Shown one piece after another: positions 49,961 to 62,944 of a stretch of 64,000 nt of DNA (the stretch's first letter is position 1; each line of letters starts with the position of its first letter). A program made the position numbers and the translations under genes. The DNA lies in NCBI GenBank assembly GCA_028095005.1, contig CM051459.1:115913431-115977430 (forward strand), in the 5' to 3' direction. Source of the stretch: Rhynchospora pubera (taxonomy: Eukaryota > Streptophyta > Magnoliopsida > Poales > Cyperaceae). Below the pieces are notes generated by a model. That model did no database searches. It had not been told where the DNA came from and was given only the letters and a program-made list of their open reading frames with translations.

Positions 49961-50099
49961 TATCATGTACATGGAATGGTTTGATTTATGATAAATTTGT
50001 AGCTAATCAATGAGATATAAAATCTGGTACATATCATGTACATGGAATGGTTTGATTTATGATAAATTTGTAGCTAATCAATGAGATATAAAATCTGGT
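49961..50099. repeat. 71-bp perfect tandem duplication
   Basis: TATCATGTACATGGAATGG to AATGAGATATAAAATCTGGT occurs twice, at 49961 and 50032, without visible changes. Very recent event. Confidence 0.95.
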
Positions 50100-51248
50100 A
50101 ATGTATATATACTTTCAAAGGTTTTTTTATTTGAGGTTGTGTCAGGCTTAATTTGTAGAATTTTTTTATTATTATGGATACTTTTACAAAGTTAGAGTGA
50201 CATTTCTCTAATTAGAAATTAACGGCATTAAACTAATTTTAACCATTTTATAGTGGCATAAATCTCATCTACAATTTAAGAGTGTTATATCTCTAATTAT
50301 TAATTTTAGACGGTGGCATATATCTATTTTTTTTTTAAAAAAAAATGGTCTTGAGATTCCACAATATAAATATGAAATTTATGCACAAGGTTACAATAAG
50401 ATTAGTTCTGCCAACTCTTTGAACTTTAATTATGGGTGATGTATTACTTTATTTTTATTGTGTTTATAAATTGACTTGGTTTATCCTGCCTTTTTTGAAG
50501 TTCAATTCAACCGCAGTGCATTTCTCTTTCAAATTAACAGATGACCTAAAATACTTCAAGAACAAAAAAAGAGAAAAAGTTCATTTGAAAGTAGATTTTC
50601 TTAGGTTTTGTATGATATTGTTGAATATGTAATTATATGGTTTTAAGAGTTTCATTTTTCCTCTCAATAGATTTGATTTGGTTTACAGGTACATCATGCA
50701 TTTCTATGTATCGGGTTTCATGGTACAATCAACATTCAGAACAAAGACAATAAAGAAAAGCTCAAGGTGACCTTGAACGCTTCAAAAACAAAAAGAGGGG
50801 AAAAAAAGCAGTTCACCTAAAAGTAGCCTTGGTTCTGTATGACATCGTCGAATAGTTAATTTCAAGAGTTTTATTTTCGCTCGATCAAAGTGTTATTATT
50901 GTTAAAAATGTCAAAGTAGATCAAATATATTTAAATTTAAGACACGTGTAGCTTGATTTGTTATGTGTTAGTAGATCATAATATCTGATTTTTGAGGTCT
51001 TGATTTCTAATCTTATGTATATACTATTATACTTTCATAGCTTTTTTTTTTTAATTTGAGGTCTTGATTTTAAAATGTCAAAGTAGACAAAAGTATCATC
51101 GTTTGAGGCATATATTTCATCAGTTTTTATCTAAATTTTTGGATTATAGAGAATATCATCTCCACCGGTAGAGGTAAGATCGTAGCTTGAATTGTTCTGT
51201 GTTAGTAGATAACCTGAAAAAACAATTGGAATGCAAACTTATAAGAGG

Positions 51249-51600
51249 TAGACTAAAATCAGCCACAACTAAAGGATGAACCGTCAGTCGTGATTATATC
51301 TCAACTTTTGAGGATCTAATGGTTAATTCGAACCTTTCAAAGTGTTAGCCATATTAAAAAAATTTTGAGACCAAATTTTATATATATATTTTTTTTTACT
51401 ATTTTTTTGAGATTTTTAAAAATCATTGTTATTGAAGGGTCAAAATTGTTTAGATTAATAATTTTGTAAAATACTAAAAAAATTCAAAAAATTTTTAGAA
51501 AAATGTAAAATTTGTTCTCCAACGAGATTTCAATATGGAGAACACATTGAACAGTTCGGATTGATTGTTAGATTCTCGAAAAATTGAGATTTCATTGTAA
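51249..51600. mobile_element. Foldback element, right end decayed
   Basis: GACTAAAATCAGCCACAACT and TTATATCTCAACTTTTGAGG match the left arm of the element at 30351. The inner right arm (ATTTCAATATGGAGAACACA, TTGAACAGTTCGGATTG) is present, but the last 30-40 bases of the right terminus are replaced. Confidence 0.7.
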
Positions 51601-51789
51601 CGTGCAGCTTGTATACAAAGTGAGTGTCAATTATAGCTGCAATATTTGATGTGCAGCTTATGATTTTTTTTAACTTATCCAATTTTTTTAGACCTAATTA
51701 TTCAGTGAACTTTCATCAATATAGACAACAGAAGGATTAATCCCAATTTTTTTCAGAGTAATTTGTTCTGGCGGAGCCGGAATGGGTCC

Positions 51790-51945
51790 ATCTAGTTAAC
51801 TATAACAATTATCTATATTAACTAGAGTAATAATCTAATATTAACTAGAACAAGTACTTATATTAGCTAAAATAATTAGTTACATTAACTAGAACAATAA
51901 GCTATATTAACTAGAACAATCATTTATATATTAACTAAAAAAAAT
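51790..51945. repeat. Degenerate tandem repeat, ATTAACTAGAACAA-type
   Basis: Units of about 25-30 bp (TATATTAACTAGAACAATAA) repeated at least six times, resembling the core at 32581. A sequence resembling the GAATGATCTCAAG end of that element follows near 52170. Confidence 0.65.
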
Positions 51946-53167
51946 TAGCTATGCAAAAAATATTTTGGAGATGTCTTGATCTTTTCTGTATAAACCGGAG
52001 GTAGAGAGTTGGTAGGAGGGGATGGGTGCATACGCGCTGGATGGTAGGGAATTGGTTGGCAGTGAATGAGAATCGGAGGCAAAAACGAAAAATGCTCTAG
52101 ATAAGTATTCTGAAAATATAAAAAATTAAATGATGTTGAGGAGGGAATGATAAAATGACGCTGAGAAAGAATGATCTCAAGTAATTCCGCATTAAATCCT
52201 ACAGACATGCTTCGATATATTTTAAGTTCACTCCATACCCACCAAAATATTTTACGTGTCATTTGAAAAATAGGTTTCAAGCACTGTTCAACGAACTCTT
52301 TATCTTATGCTATCTGATTAAATTTCCAATTTCCATCAATTCCTACAAAATGATCATTTCCGTACTGATTAAAAAAAATCAATCCAACTGAATTACTTTT
52401 TACATTTTACACTAGTCTAAAAATTAATAATGTGTATGATGAAAAGTTTTGAAGAAAACAATTATTTTGGAAAAAATGATTACATAAAATGGACCCACCG
52501 AATCCGTAGCACGAAAGTCATCCGTCCTATGCATAGCATTTTAGCAATCCTCAATATATTATTGTTTTGTGTCATAATCGTATTGTGTTGAGGATCTAAG
52601 AAGCTAACACGATTGAACATAACTCGGCACAATACGAGTACAAATTCATTAGACATGATATAAATTATACGAATTAATTTATATACAGTATCAATCAATT
52701 TTTTTTCAAAATTAATTTATTAACTTTTACTAATCAGATCCGTCCAAATTAACGAAGTAAAAATTCGTACCTAACATCGAAGTGAAAGATAAAAACATTT
52801 AAATCAAACACTTAAAAATTTTATTTTATTTTTAAAACAATTAAAATCAAGCACCTAAGAAGTTTTAATAACATTTCAATAAAATTTTTTAAAAATTCTG
52901 ACTTGATATGATAATACGTTCAAGTGTTTATCGTGCGTGTTTGCAATACGTATTGTATCGACTCCAATCAACAACCCAACACAATACAATTAAAAAATTA
53001 TTCGCGTAAGCATTACACGACAAGTCAACAGAGAATAGTATTCTCGCTTTCTCGGGACTGGGGAGTGGGGAGGTGTTGTTGGAATTTGGAAACTGGAAAG
53101 TGTTTTCTGGAGGGTCATTACTCAAGAGTCAAAAGCACAGCTCCACTGACCACTGGCTTAGTAAACG

Positions 53168-53199
53168 CCACGTCACGCACCAATTTTGGAACACACGTG
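53168..53199 (+). promoter_or_regulatory. G-box and ACGT element upstream of CRY-DASH
   Basis: CCACGTCA (53168-53175) and a perfect CACGTG G-box (53194-53199) lie about 90-115 bp before the first ATG. Such elements are bound by bZIP/bHLH light regulators in plants. Use here is inferred from position only. Confidence 0.45.
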
Positions 53200-56100
53200 G
53201 CACGACTCTCTGCTCTTCCCTCCTCTTCCACCAATCGACTTCTCCCTCTCCTCTCGTCCATAACTTTCTCAAGATAAACATCAATGCCACGCCTACTCCC
53301 TCTCCCTTCTCTCTCCCATTCACAATCCTTCTTTTTCTCTCCGAAACACACTCGATTCCAATTCCAGTTCCAATTCAAATTGTACATATTCAATCCCAAT
53401 CTAACCATGAGTGTACCCGGATCTTCCCGGAAATACTACAGCGTGCCTGGAATCACCCCCGAGGAGGTCTCGATTGCGTCGCAAGAGGCGTTTAGGAGGT
53501 ATTTGGATCCCAATTTGAAGAGGAACGGCAATGGGGCGGTGATAGTGTGGTTTAGAAATGATCTACGTGTACTAGATAATGAGGCGCTGCTTAGAGGCTG
53601 GGCTGAATCAGAAATGGTGTTACCACGCATTATTTCAGGTTCCCAAAGACTGGAGGTAGCATTAAATGCTGTTGGTAAATTGTTTCTTATCCAGTTTTCT
53701 AAGGAATGCTCAATTTTAGGATCAAATATCCCCTCATAAAATGTCTGAATTGCATGCTAGAAAGCTGAATCCACTCAAATATTGCTGAATTTTTTTTTAA
53801 TTATATTTGTGAAAAGTGCATCTGGTAAAATCTGACCTGAGACACAGCTTGATCTTTAAGAAATGAGCTGATCTGATAAAACGACTCAAATGCAACTAAG
53901 CCTGTTTCGATGATTCCTGTTTAGCCTGCAGCAACAATGGCACAATCCCTTAAATTGACCTCAGACAAAAAATAATTTGACAACCTGGAATTGGCTTTTA
54001 CTTGAGCCATCTGCTTTTTATGCACTGTAGGAACTTTGAACATGATATTTCTTTTTCTTTTTTGTTTTTCTCCCTGATGAAAGATGATAAGGGAAATTTA
54101 GGGAAAAAAGTTAAACTATCATGTAAATTAACTTGAGTACTTTGTCTAAACATGGTTTGGTAGAATTATGGTCATTCATATAATTTATGAATTTCATATT
54201 CTATCTATTTAATAAAATCTTCTTTCTAAAATTTATGCAGCATTGAGAGCCAAGTTTTTGATAGAATGTCTTAGCAACTTAAAAGAGAACCTAAGAAGAA
54301 AGGTTTAGACTTGCTAGTGAGATATGGCAAGCCTGAAGATATTATTCCTTCACTGGCTAAAGCTTGTTATGCACATACAGTTAAGGCTCCTCTCTTGTTC
54401 TTTGTCGTTAGGAATTCATTGCTTGTTCTGCGGTTATCCTCTCTCTGCATCTCAAACATGGGTAGACACTATTAGAGCTGACATTGTTTGGGCTGATAAT
54501 TTCATGCAAACATATAAAATTAGGTCAGATAAGATTTGTCAGTGTCTGAACTGCCGAATGGACCTCACCAGGTCTAGTCATCATGTAACATTGCAAAACA
54601 TGATACTGGGGCACAAGTCTTGAATAATTACTTTAGTTTGTTTTTCCCCTTTTTTTTACTAAACCACTGATCTTACCATTTGGCCCTTGATCTTGTTCTA
54701 TTTTTTTATTACATAATTGATCCTCAATTTTTCGACTATTTGTGTTTTTTTTTGGTCTCAGCTGATTTAAAGTTCTCCTAAGCATCAAACCTTCTCTCAA
54801 AGTTATCTATCTTTACTGAAACAAGAGCCAAAAAATGTAGCCTGCATAAAGGCAAAATGTTCAGCCTAATCAGATTCTTCAAAATTTGGTAACCAAATGT
54901 GAATTCAAAGATGCTTGATGTTTGAACCATGATTGTAATTTAAACATATTTTGTTGAGTGAAAAATATCAAGCTCAAGCTCTGGTGTTTTATTTGACCCA
55001 AATAAGATGTTCTAGGTAGATCAGTTCAGTTCATAAACCTGTGATGATTTGTAACTTGTCTGGCTCACCAATATAGTCATATCAACCAGTCACTGTAAGC
55101 AATGGTAAGGCTAACAGAATACAAAGCAAAGGGCTGATGTTTTAAGTATATCTTAAATTCAGTCTTCCTTAATCAGGTGTATGCACATAAAGAGACGTGT
55201 AGTGAGGAAATTCTAATTGAACATCTGGTTCAAAAGGGGTTGAAACAAGTGGAAGTAGCTCATAAGGGCTTGTCTGATCAGAACAAAACCCTAAGTCCAA
55301 GATTGCAACTTATATGGGGAAGCACAATGTACCATATTGATGACCTCCCTTTCAGCACAAAAGATTTGCCAGATGTGTATACACAATATCTTGGTAAGAA
55401 GGAGATTTAAGCTATTTGTTTCTGTTTGGTTGAATTTTATGCATTGCCACATAACACAATCCTTGAAATTTCCAATTTACTTCAAAAGTCAGTGAGTTTC
55501 CCTGTATTCTTTACTTATTTGGTGGGAAGAAAAGTAAGTTGATATTTTCAACGAATTAGGGTAGGTTAATTTATTATCGCTACCATGTCTTTGAGGGCCT
55601 TTTTCCCCCTTTGCATGTGCCCGGAGGTTGAGGCAAAGCTGGTGTATGTAGACAATTATAGCAATAGCGATGTATGTGATTTTGTCATGCAAGACAGTAG
55701 CCAATTAATAAATAGTTCTGATGGTGTATGTCTTTATCTGACATGATCAATGCTGGTTATGATAGAAAATGTTTTATATTGAGTAAATGGCTAACCATGA
55801 ATCGGAAACTGTTATGGCCTTTAATAATAGTTATACTTGGTAGGTCTTTCTTAATATGTTTCCATGGTTGTCATTGCGGGTAAATGCTCTGAACAAAAGT
55901 TCTATTAGGTGCAAGCGGTATTAAATTATAAGATCATTTTGGAATTGTGAAACTATAAAATGGAGTTCAAAACTACCAATAAATAACTTTTGTTGCAAGA
56001 CAAATGTATTATAAATTTGGTAAACACTGTACACTTTAGCTCCCATGTAAGAAATTTTGGCATCAGGCCCGGACTATTATATTAATCAGAACTGAGGAAG

Positions 56101-56573
56101 AGTGTGACTGTTCAGATAAACTTAATTCAATCCATTATGGACTCAACTGAAACTCGTAACAATTGGAAGTATACCTTGATTTGTGAAATTAACACTAATA
56201 AAACCAACCTGAGGAAAACAATTCAAAGATAAATATTTGAAGAACAAATGTCTAGTAACATGCTGTGAATAAGGATAATAGAATAAAATTTTCAGCATTC
56301 TATTAATCCTACCTAGTACAAATATTATGGTGAGAATATTCATTGTTAATTAATGATGCAGGCGGTTGAATCCAAGAGCTCAATTAGGAGCTACATTAAG
56401 TTGCCACAATCCTTTGCACCACCTCCTAACAGTGCAACTTTGAATGAGATAGACGGTTGGGGCAACCTACCTACTCTCGATCAGCTCGGCCTTGGCGAAA
56501 TAAAGGCAAGCCTCTCCTATTCCCATTTAATCTGAAGTTATTGGTACTGGGTTATTGTAACCTTGAACTCTAA

Positions 56574-56685
56574 AGTAGAGATTGTGTTTAAGAATTCAAT
56601 ATGGTTCAGTAGAGATTATCGCCACCAAGACAACTTTAAAATCCACTAGTAGAGATTATGTTTAAGAATTCAATATGGTTCAATG
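56574..56685. repeat. 75-bp direct repeat in CRY-DASH intron 4
   Basis: TTTAAGAATTCAATATGGTT with flanking GTAGAGATT occurs twice, about 75 bp apart. Confidence 0.8.
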
Positions 56686-56995
56686 TCCTTAGGGATGAAA
56701 TTGGAAGGATAAATTCTGCTCTGACTCATATTTGAATCTGAAGACTGAAATATGTACTTAATGCCCGAGCTGTCTCCGTATTTGAATATACTGTATTAGT
56801 GTATTTGTATCTGTATCCGGCAAAAAAAATTGGATACAATATGATTTTGACTACTATCCAATCTGTATCGTATCCAGATCCGACAAAATATATGGATACT
56901 ACCGCATCTGATCTGTTTTCACCCCTAATTGAATAATATATTGACTTACAAAAAACATTTAGATTGGACTAGTAAAATAAAATTAATCATTTGTT

Positions 56996-57410
56996 GAGAA
57001 AGTTTAATATGCACCATAGTGCATAGGGCATTCCGTGCACCATGGACTTTTTTAGGGGTATTTTTGTAAACTGACAAATCTAATTCAATCAATCTAATCT
57101 ACATATTGAAATCTCATAGAAAACCAAATTTTATAATTTTTGAGATTTTATTACTATTTTTTTCGAAATTTTTAAAATATGCCATTTTTGGAAAATTGTA
57201 AATAGTACAACATTCCAAAAATGACATGTTTTAAAAAATTCGAAAAAAATAGTAATAAAATCTCAAAAATTGTTAAATTTGGTTTTCTATGAGATTTCAA
57301 TATGTAGATTAGATTGGTTAAATTAGATTTGTCATTTTACAAAAATACCCCCGAAAAAGTCCGTGGTGCACGGAATGCCCTATGCACTATGGTGCATATT
57401 AAACTTTCTC
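56996..57410. mobile_element. Mutator-like long-TIR element in CRY-DASH intron 4 (415 bp)
   Basis: GAGAAAGTTTAATATGCACC pairs with GGTGCATATTAAACTTTCTC. The arms are almost perfectly complementary for about 190 bp. A perfect 9-bp duplication TCATTTGTT flanks it (56987-56995 and 57411-57419). Near-identity of the arms shows a young insertion. It lies about 490 bp into the intron, away from both splice sites. Confidence 0.92.
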
Positions 57411-60400
57411 TCATTTGTTTCCTCTTATCGTGATGATTACATATGATGACAACATATATATTAATCTTTTGTTTTCTCTTATCATAATGGTTACATATGA
57501 TGACAAAGGATTAATATAGTATTTTGATGCATAAATATAATGATATGATATTGAGATTATTATTTTGTTTTTTTTATTTTTATTAGTTTGTTAATCTATA
57601 GATATCTTTTTAATATCATCTTTTTAATGGTATGTATATGTATCTATATCCGACAAAAAATATGGATACGAATATGGTTTGACTACTATCAGCCTAGGTG
57701 TCCTGCATTGGCAATATTATGCCATCATTAGTGGATTTTAAAGCTATCTTCTTGCTGGTTCTTTTCCCCCCCTTGTTTACTTTCTTTATTGGTAATTCTT
57801 GGGCAAATTGATACCTTGAGTTTTCAGCTTAGCAAAAATATTAAAATGATGTACTATAGTAGCCGATCAGGGTCAGGCTAGGTTGTAATGGTGACCATAA
57901 TAGTGTAAAATAATAGAATTTGATTTACATTTGGATTCAATTGTTAGGTCATACCTGAATTCTCACATGCCATATTCTACGACTTTTAAATGAAATTGTA
58001 GATGTATTTTCTGGCACAAAGCAATATCTTGTGCTCACTGAGCTTGTACTGCTTTTGTCATTTAATCTAATATATAGCTTTTTACACTTTTAACATGAAA
58101 TAGTCTGACAGAGGGATGCATTTCATTGGAGGGGAAAGTGCTTCTCTTGGAAGAGTAAAAGAATACTTCTGGAAAAATGTACAGTTTCCAGTTAACACCT
58201 TTTTTTTTCAATTTACCAATGAACATTATTGATTAGTAAATTTGTCTGGTCTATAAGTAATCACGTAATTGGTCCTTTTGCAGTTTTGAAGTTACTTTTC
58301 CATTATCATATTAGTAGACCAGCAACTTAAGTTTGCGCAATTATGATCATTGGTATGGCACTAATATTCTATTCAGCAAATTGCTATGTAAGGCTTTGTT
58401 TTCTAGCACTTAATATTGTGAAAAATCTAATTCTCTTTGAGCAGGGCAATTATGGAATATAATATTCCTCTGCAAGAGACTTATTTAGTTTTTTCATAGA
58501 ATTGTAGATTACCAGAATTGGGAAAAAAGAACTGCGCAATGGAATCTGCTTTTTTGAGTTAATGTTTTTGTATCAAAGGTTACCAAATCTTCTTCAACAG
58601 AAGCGGGCAATAGCGAACATAAAGTTTTACAGTTATATGGCATACAAAAAAGGATAAATTAAAGGTATATAAGGCAACAAGAAATGGTATGCTAGGTTCT
58701 GATTACTCTACTAAATTTTCCCCCTGGTTGGCTTTTGGCACTATGTCTCCGCGGTACATCTATGAAGAGGTTCATATTTTTCTATCTTCTTTTTTCTTAT
58801 GTCATTGGTCATTGATTCCTGGGCCTTCCTCCCAAATCATAGAAAACCTTTTCAGTTGCATGCTGTTTAAGGAAATAAAGGAGGAGACTACTCAGTTCTT
58901 GCAGAACCTAAAATCTAAAATTGGATTAAATTGATATGACTTTTAAAAAACAAGATCAGGCTTAGATTGCAAACACTAATATGGCAGTTGTGACATCAAT
59001 TGCAAGTTTGCAAGCTTGCTTAATTTAGCAATCTTACTGAAATTCCTACCCATCATTGTTACTGACTTCCAATTACAAGGATGCAAAAAGAAAAATAAAA
59101 AGTAATTTCAAATATTCAATGGATCTCACAAATTTTAAGTTAGAATGGATTCAAAAGGATGGAGAGGTTTGAAAGTTGTTTGTGGGATAATCGTTAAAGT
59201 TTCTTGTATAGCAGATAACATCGTCGTTTACTAGTGTAGGAAACTAGGAATGCTCTTAAAACAGATGGCATTCATGATATCAAAGCACATCACAGGATAT
59301 ATTTGTTCAGCCACCAGTAACAAATTAACTCAAGAGGACTGTTTATTTAATCAAATGGCTAATCACATTAAAAAGAAAAGAATTAAGTTTCTATCTCCAT
59401 CATTGGGAAATTTACAAACTTATAAGAGAACAGCAAATTTAAAATATAGAGTTATAAACTTGCAAAACCAAAGGAAGATAGTGATGGTTTTCTTCACATC
59501 ATTCTAAATCATAACTTTTTCTTTCTTAGGTAGGTAGGTATGAAAATCAGAGAATTGCAAATGACTCCACATACTGGTAATTCAATTCATGCTCCTATAC
59601 ATGTTATATATATCTTTTTATTTTTTATCAGGGCCATACAAAGTTATTCTGTCTTGTGCTTGAACTGTATCGTTATATGTTATTGACTTGTGAAACAATT
59701 TAGGGTCTTATTGAGTTAATATGGAGGGATTACTTCAGATTTCTCTCAGTGAAGTATGGCAACTCCATATTTCATTTAGGTATCACTTGAATATTGTACC
59801 TTTAATCACTTTCTCATCAATTAACTTCAAAATATATAGAGACAATAAATTGGGTGGCGGTAGTTTGAAATTTTAATATGAGACAATAAGGTAGAGATGT
59901 AGAGAAAAAAATGATTTGCAACTGAGTTAATAGTTGGCCAAGTGAAATGCACCTGACATGGTCACCCATTAGTCCTTTGTCAGGACAGGTAAGCAAGCCA
60001 TCATTTAAAATATGATAATTAAAATGTGCACAATGCACTTGGGATGCATTGTTTGGAAGAGAGGAAACTGGGTAATTGGGAAGATTAAGATTTTTGTATT
60101 TGTTGAAAACATTCAAGTGGCTGCCCAGCATATCTTGAGGCTTGTCTTAACAAAATCTTCAAATTCAACTGCCAAGTTATCTATCCTTCTTGATCCCTCA
60201 ATGCCATATTCAAAACAAGAAGATAAAATTTCAAAATTATTTATGTTAAAAAATATTTAGGTGGGCCTCGCAAAGTAGCATATAACTGGAGCCAGGACAA
60301 GTTACTTTTTGAAGCCTGGAAAGATGGTCGAACTGGGTACAAAACATTTTTGCTTTGACAAAATATTATTTTTCAATAAAGGATGTGACCACATAACTTT

Positions 60401-61086
60401 TTTTTTCCCTCATGATAATAGATACCCTCTTATAGATGCAAATATGAAAGAGCTATCTAGCACTGGATTCATGTCAAATCGTGGACGTCAGGTTTATGTT
60501 TCTAACAATTTTCTAATCATTATTGTATAATGCATATGTAATATATGAAAATGAAGGAAACTTCTAACTTTCTAAGTATGAAATGAAATATATTAAGAGA
60601 GGACCTCGACATGGAGAATGGCACATCTACCGCATTTACTTTATCTCGTAAAACAAAATAATAAAATTAATAACTCAGAACTACCGAAGCCTCCAATAAT
60701 ACTCTGGAAGTTAAGAAAGAACAGTAAATGGGTAATGTCAAATGCGTCAGAAAATATTAACCCATACCCATCGTACCCATTCCACTGATGGACCTTTCAC
60801 TTGGGACCTCTATTTGCAACTCTGTTTTTCTTTTCCTCTCAATAACCTAAAACTAAAAATAAGGTTGTTGTTGCAAACCAGCTATTTTGGCTCTCTTTTT
60901 TTTTTTTTTTTGAGGTAGAAACCAGGGAATTGTTTTGGATGATCTTTCGCAACAATAATATAGTTGGTTTATTTTGCAAAAGGGCTTGATTAAAATTCCC
61001 AGATGTTCCTTTTTTCTTGCCGGCTTGGGGTGAGAACAAAATGGGCTGTTTGCATTTATTCAAATGGCTAAATATATAATATTATA

Positions 61087-61492
61087 GAGATTGGCTAAAG
61101 TATACTCCAGCATACCGATAGTCCGTATGCTGGAGTCGTTTCTGAAAATCTAAAATACATACAGTCGTTCCGAACCTTTCAAATTGTTCTCCATATTGAA
61201 ATCTCCTAGGAAACCAAAATTTAAATTTTTTCGAATTTGTTTACTATATATTATGCTATTTTAAAGAAACATTGTAAAGGAGTTGTAAAGGAGTATTTCT
61301 GACCCTTCAATTTGAAAATAGCATAATATATAGCAAAAAAATTCGAAAAAATGTAAAATTTGGTCTCCAAGGATATTTTTATATGGAGAACAACTTGAAC
61401 GGTTTGGATCGACTGTTTGAATTTTAGATCTTGAGAAACGACTCCAGCATACGGGTTTAATCCGTATGCTGGAGTATACTTTAGCCAATCTC
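61087..61492. mobile_element. Mutator-like long-TIR element in CRY-DASH intron 10 (406 bp)
   Basis: GAGATTGGCTAAAGTATACT pairs with AGTATACTTTAGCCAATCTC. TAATATTATA flanks both sides (61077-61086 and 61493-61502), a 10-bp duplication. Each end also carries a small inner palindrome around CCAGCATAC/GTATGCTGG. It sits about 95 bp before the exon 11 acceptor. Confidence 0.9.
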
Positions 61493-62763
61493 TAATATTA
61501 TATGTGACTTTCAATTCTTTTTAGTTATTAATGTTATGACCAAACTTTAAATGGCTTATACCAATTCGGTGTATTATTCTATAAAGATTGTATGTTCATT
61601 CCTGGTACGAGACATGGGAATAGATTGGCGGATGGGAGCTGAGTGGTTCGAAACATGTCTCATTGATTATGATCCTTCTTCCAACTATGGTAACTGGACT
61701 TATGGTGCTGGTGAGTTACTGATTTTTCCTTTTTTTTACTATTACTATTGAGCAAAATATTTTTTGAACAATTTCTTATTGTTCTCGTTTAAAGAACAAT
61801 TCAACTAAAGGCTGTGTCTTGTCCCCTTTATTATAATAGGAGTTGGTAATGACCCGAGAGAAGATCGCTATTTCAGCATCTCTAAACAGGTAGTAGAATA
61901 TATCAGAGAGGAGATTTTTATTACCAGTAATTTCAGTATTACAAGTTGCCAGAATTACTCTTCCTCTCAGAATCCAACATCCATACAAAGAAGCTAAATT
62001 TGAAATGGATCATGTATATCTACTAATGAGCGATGCTGGCATATAAACACTTAAACAACACAACCAGCTTTTGAGTTTGTTGTGTACGATATCAAAGAGG
62101 CCTGAAGATAAACACTCCAACTTAATTACTATGAAGAGAAGGTGGATAAATTAGCGGAACTCTCTGTATTGGACAATAAATCATGCTGCAAAATCAATTA
62201 ACACCTTCCATATAATCTCAAATGAAGAAGATTTCTAGTTAAACGATATTGTATCATCAGCTCTATAACAAATCCTTTTATTTTGAATTTTTGAAGCAAA
62301 TCAGCCACATTAAAAGTTCTGTTATGTCAAACATGAAATTACGACTATGTACAAATTTAGGCTTCTGTGGGATTCAGGCTTAGTAACTTGAATTTGTGCT
62401 TCTAATATAGGCAAAGACGTATGATCCAGATGGGGTGTATGTCTCCTATTGGTTGCCTGAGTTGAAGACTCTTTCAAAAGAGAGGAGAAATTTCCCCGGA
62501 ATTAGATACAGCAGACAAATTGTGCCACTTAGGTTTGATAGCGCTAGTCGAAACCAAGATAATATTAGGAGAAAGGGAGGCCAATCATCATCTAATTAAG
62601 AGAAGACGTTGTCAATGCATTTGGGGTTGGGTAGGTTTCATACTCATAATTCTGGACTTCTTTTATTTGTTTTGGGTGCATTTATTGTTTTTTCAAGTAG
62701 TATTATATTGTGATATATATTGGAATTTTTTTTAATTTTTCATCACAAGGTCCCCTCCATCCA

Positions 62764-62944
62764 CAGGGGCGGATCTACCACCGGGGCGGGTGGGGCTAGA
62801 GCCCCACCTCCCGCCGTCGAGCCCTTGGAGCCCCCCTTTAGCCCCAGCTAATTTTTTCTGCCATTGGAACACTCAAAAGTGGGGCTGAAGACTTAAACAG
62901 ATGTTGTCAGACCCACTTAAATATTTTTTCTAGATCCGCCACTG
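62764..62944. mobile_element. hAT-type MITE (181 bp)
   Basis: CAGGGGCGGATCTA and TAGATCCGCCACTG are imperfect inverted ends. The perfect 8-bp duplication TCCATCCA lies at 62756-62763 and 62945-62952. The interior is GC-rich (GGGGCTAGAGCCCC palindrome). It lies 165 bp past the CRY-DASH stop, probably in or near its 3' trailer. Confidence 0.9.

Larger units (their letters stand above)
53284..62599 (+). pseudogene. CRYD: DASH-type cryptochrome (CRY3/CRYD), 13 exons, broken
   Basis: CRY-DASH proteins are flavin/folate photolyase-family proteins of plastids and mitochondria. Exons: 53284-53655, 54241-54379, 55177-55393, 56362-56505, 58104-58178, 58653-58769, 59530-59576, 59704-59779, 60261-60336, 60422-60491, 61587-61710, 61840-61889, 62411-62599. 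Exon 1 gives a transit-peptide-like N-terminus and AVIVWFRNDLRVLDNEALL. Later exons give AHKETCSEEI, LIWGSTMYHIDDLPF, DYSTKFSPWLAFG, YPLIDANMKELSSTGFMSNR, VCSFLVRDMGIDWRMGAEWF and NYGNWTYGAGVGNDPREDRY, ending TAA 62597. Lesions: (1) about 34 bp lost after MVLP in exon 1 (VYCxDPRLF missing); (2) one G lost at about 54303, stop TAG 54306; (3) exon 3 ends two bases short, so exon 4 is out of phase; (4) one T lost at about 59711, stop TAA 59717. Lesions 2 and 4 are in short homopolymers and could be assembly errors. Lesion 1 is not easily explained so. All other junctions keep phase. Confidence 0.88.
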
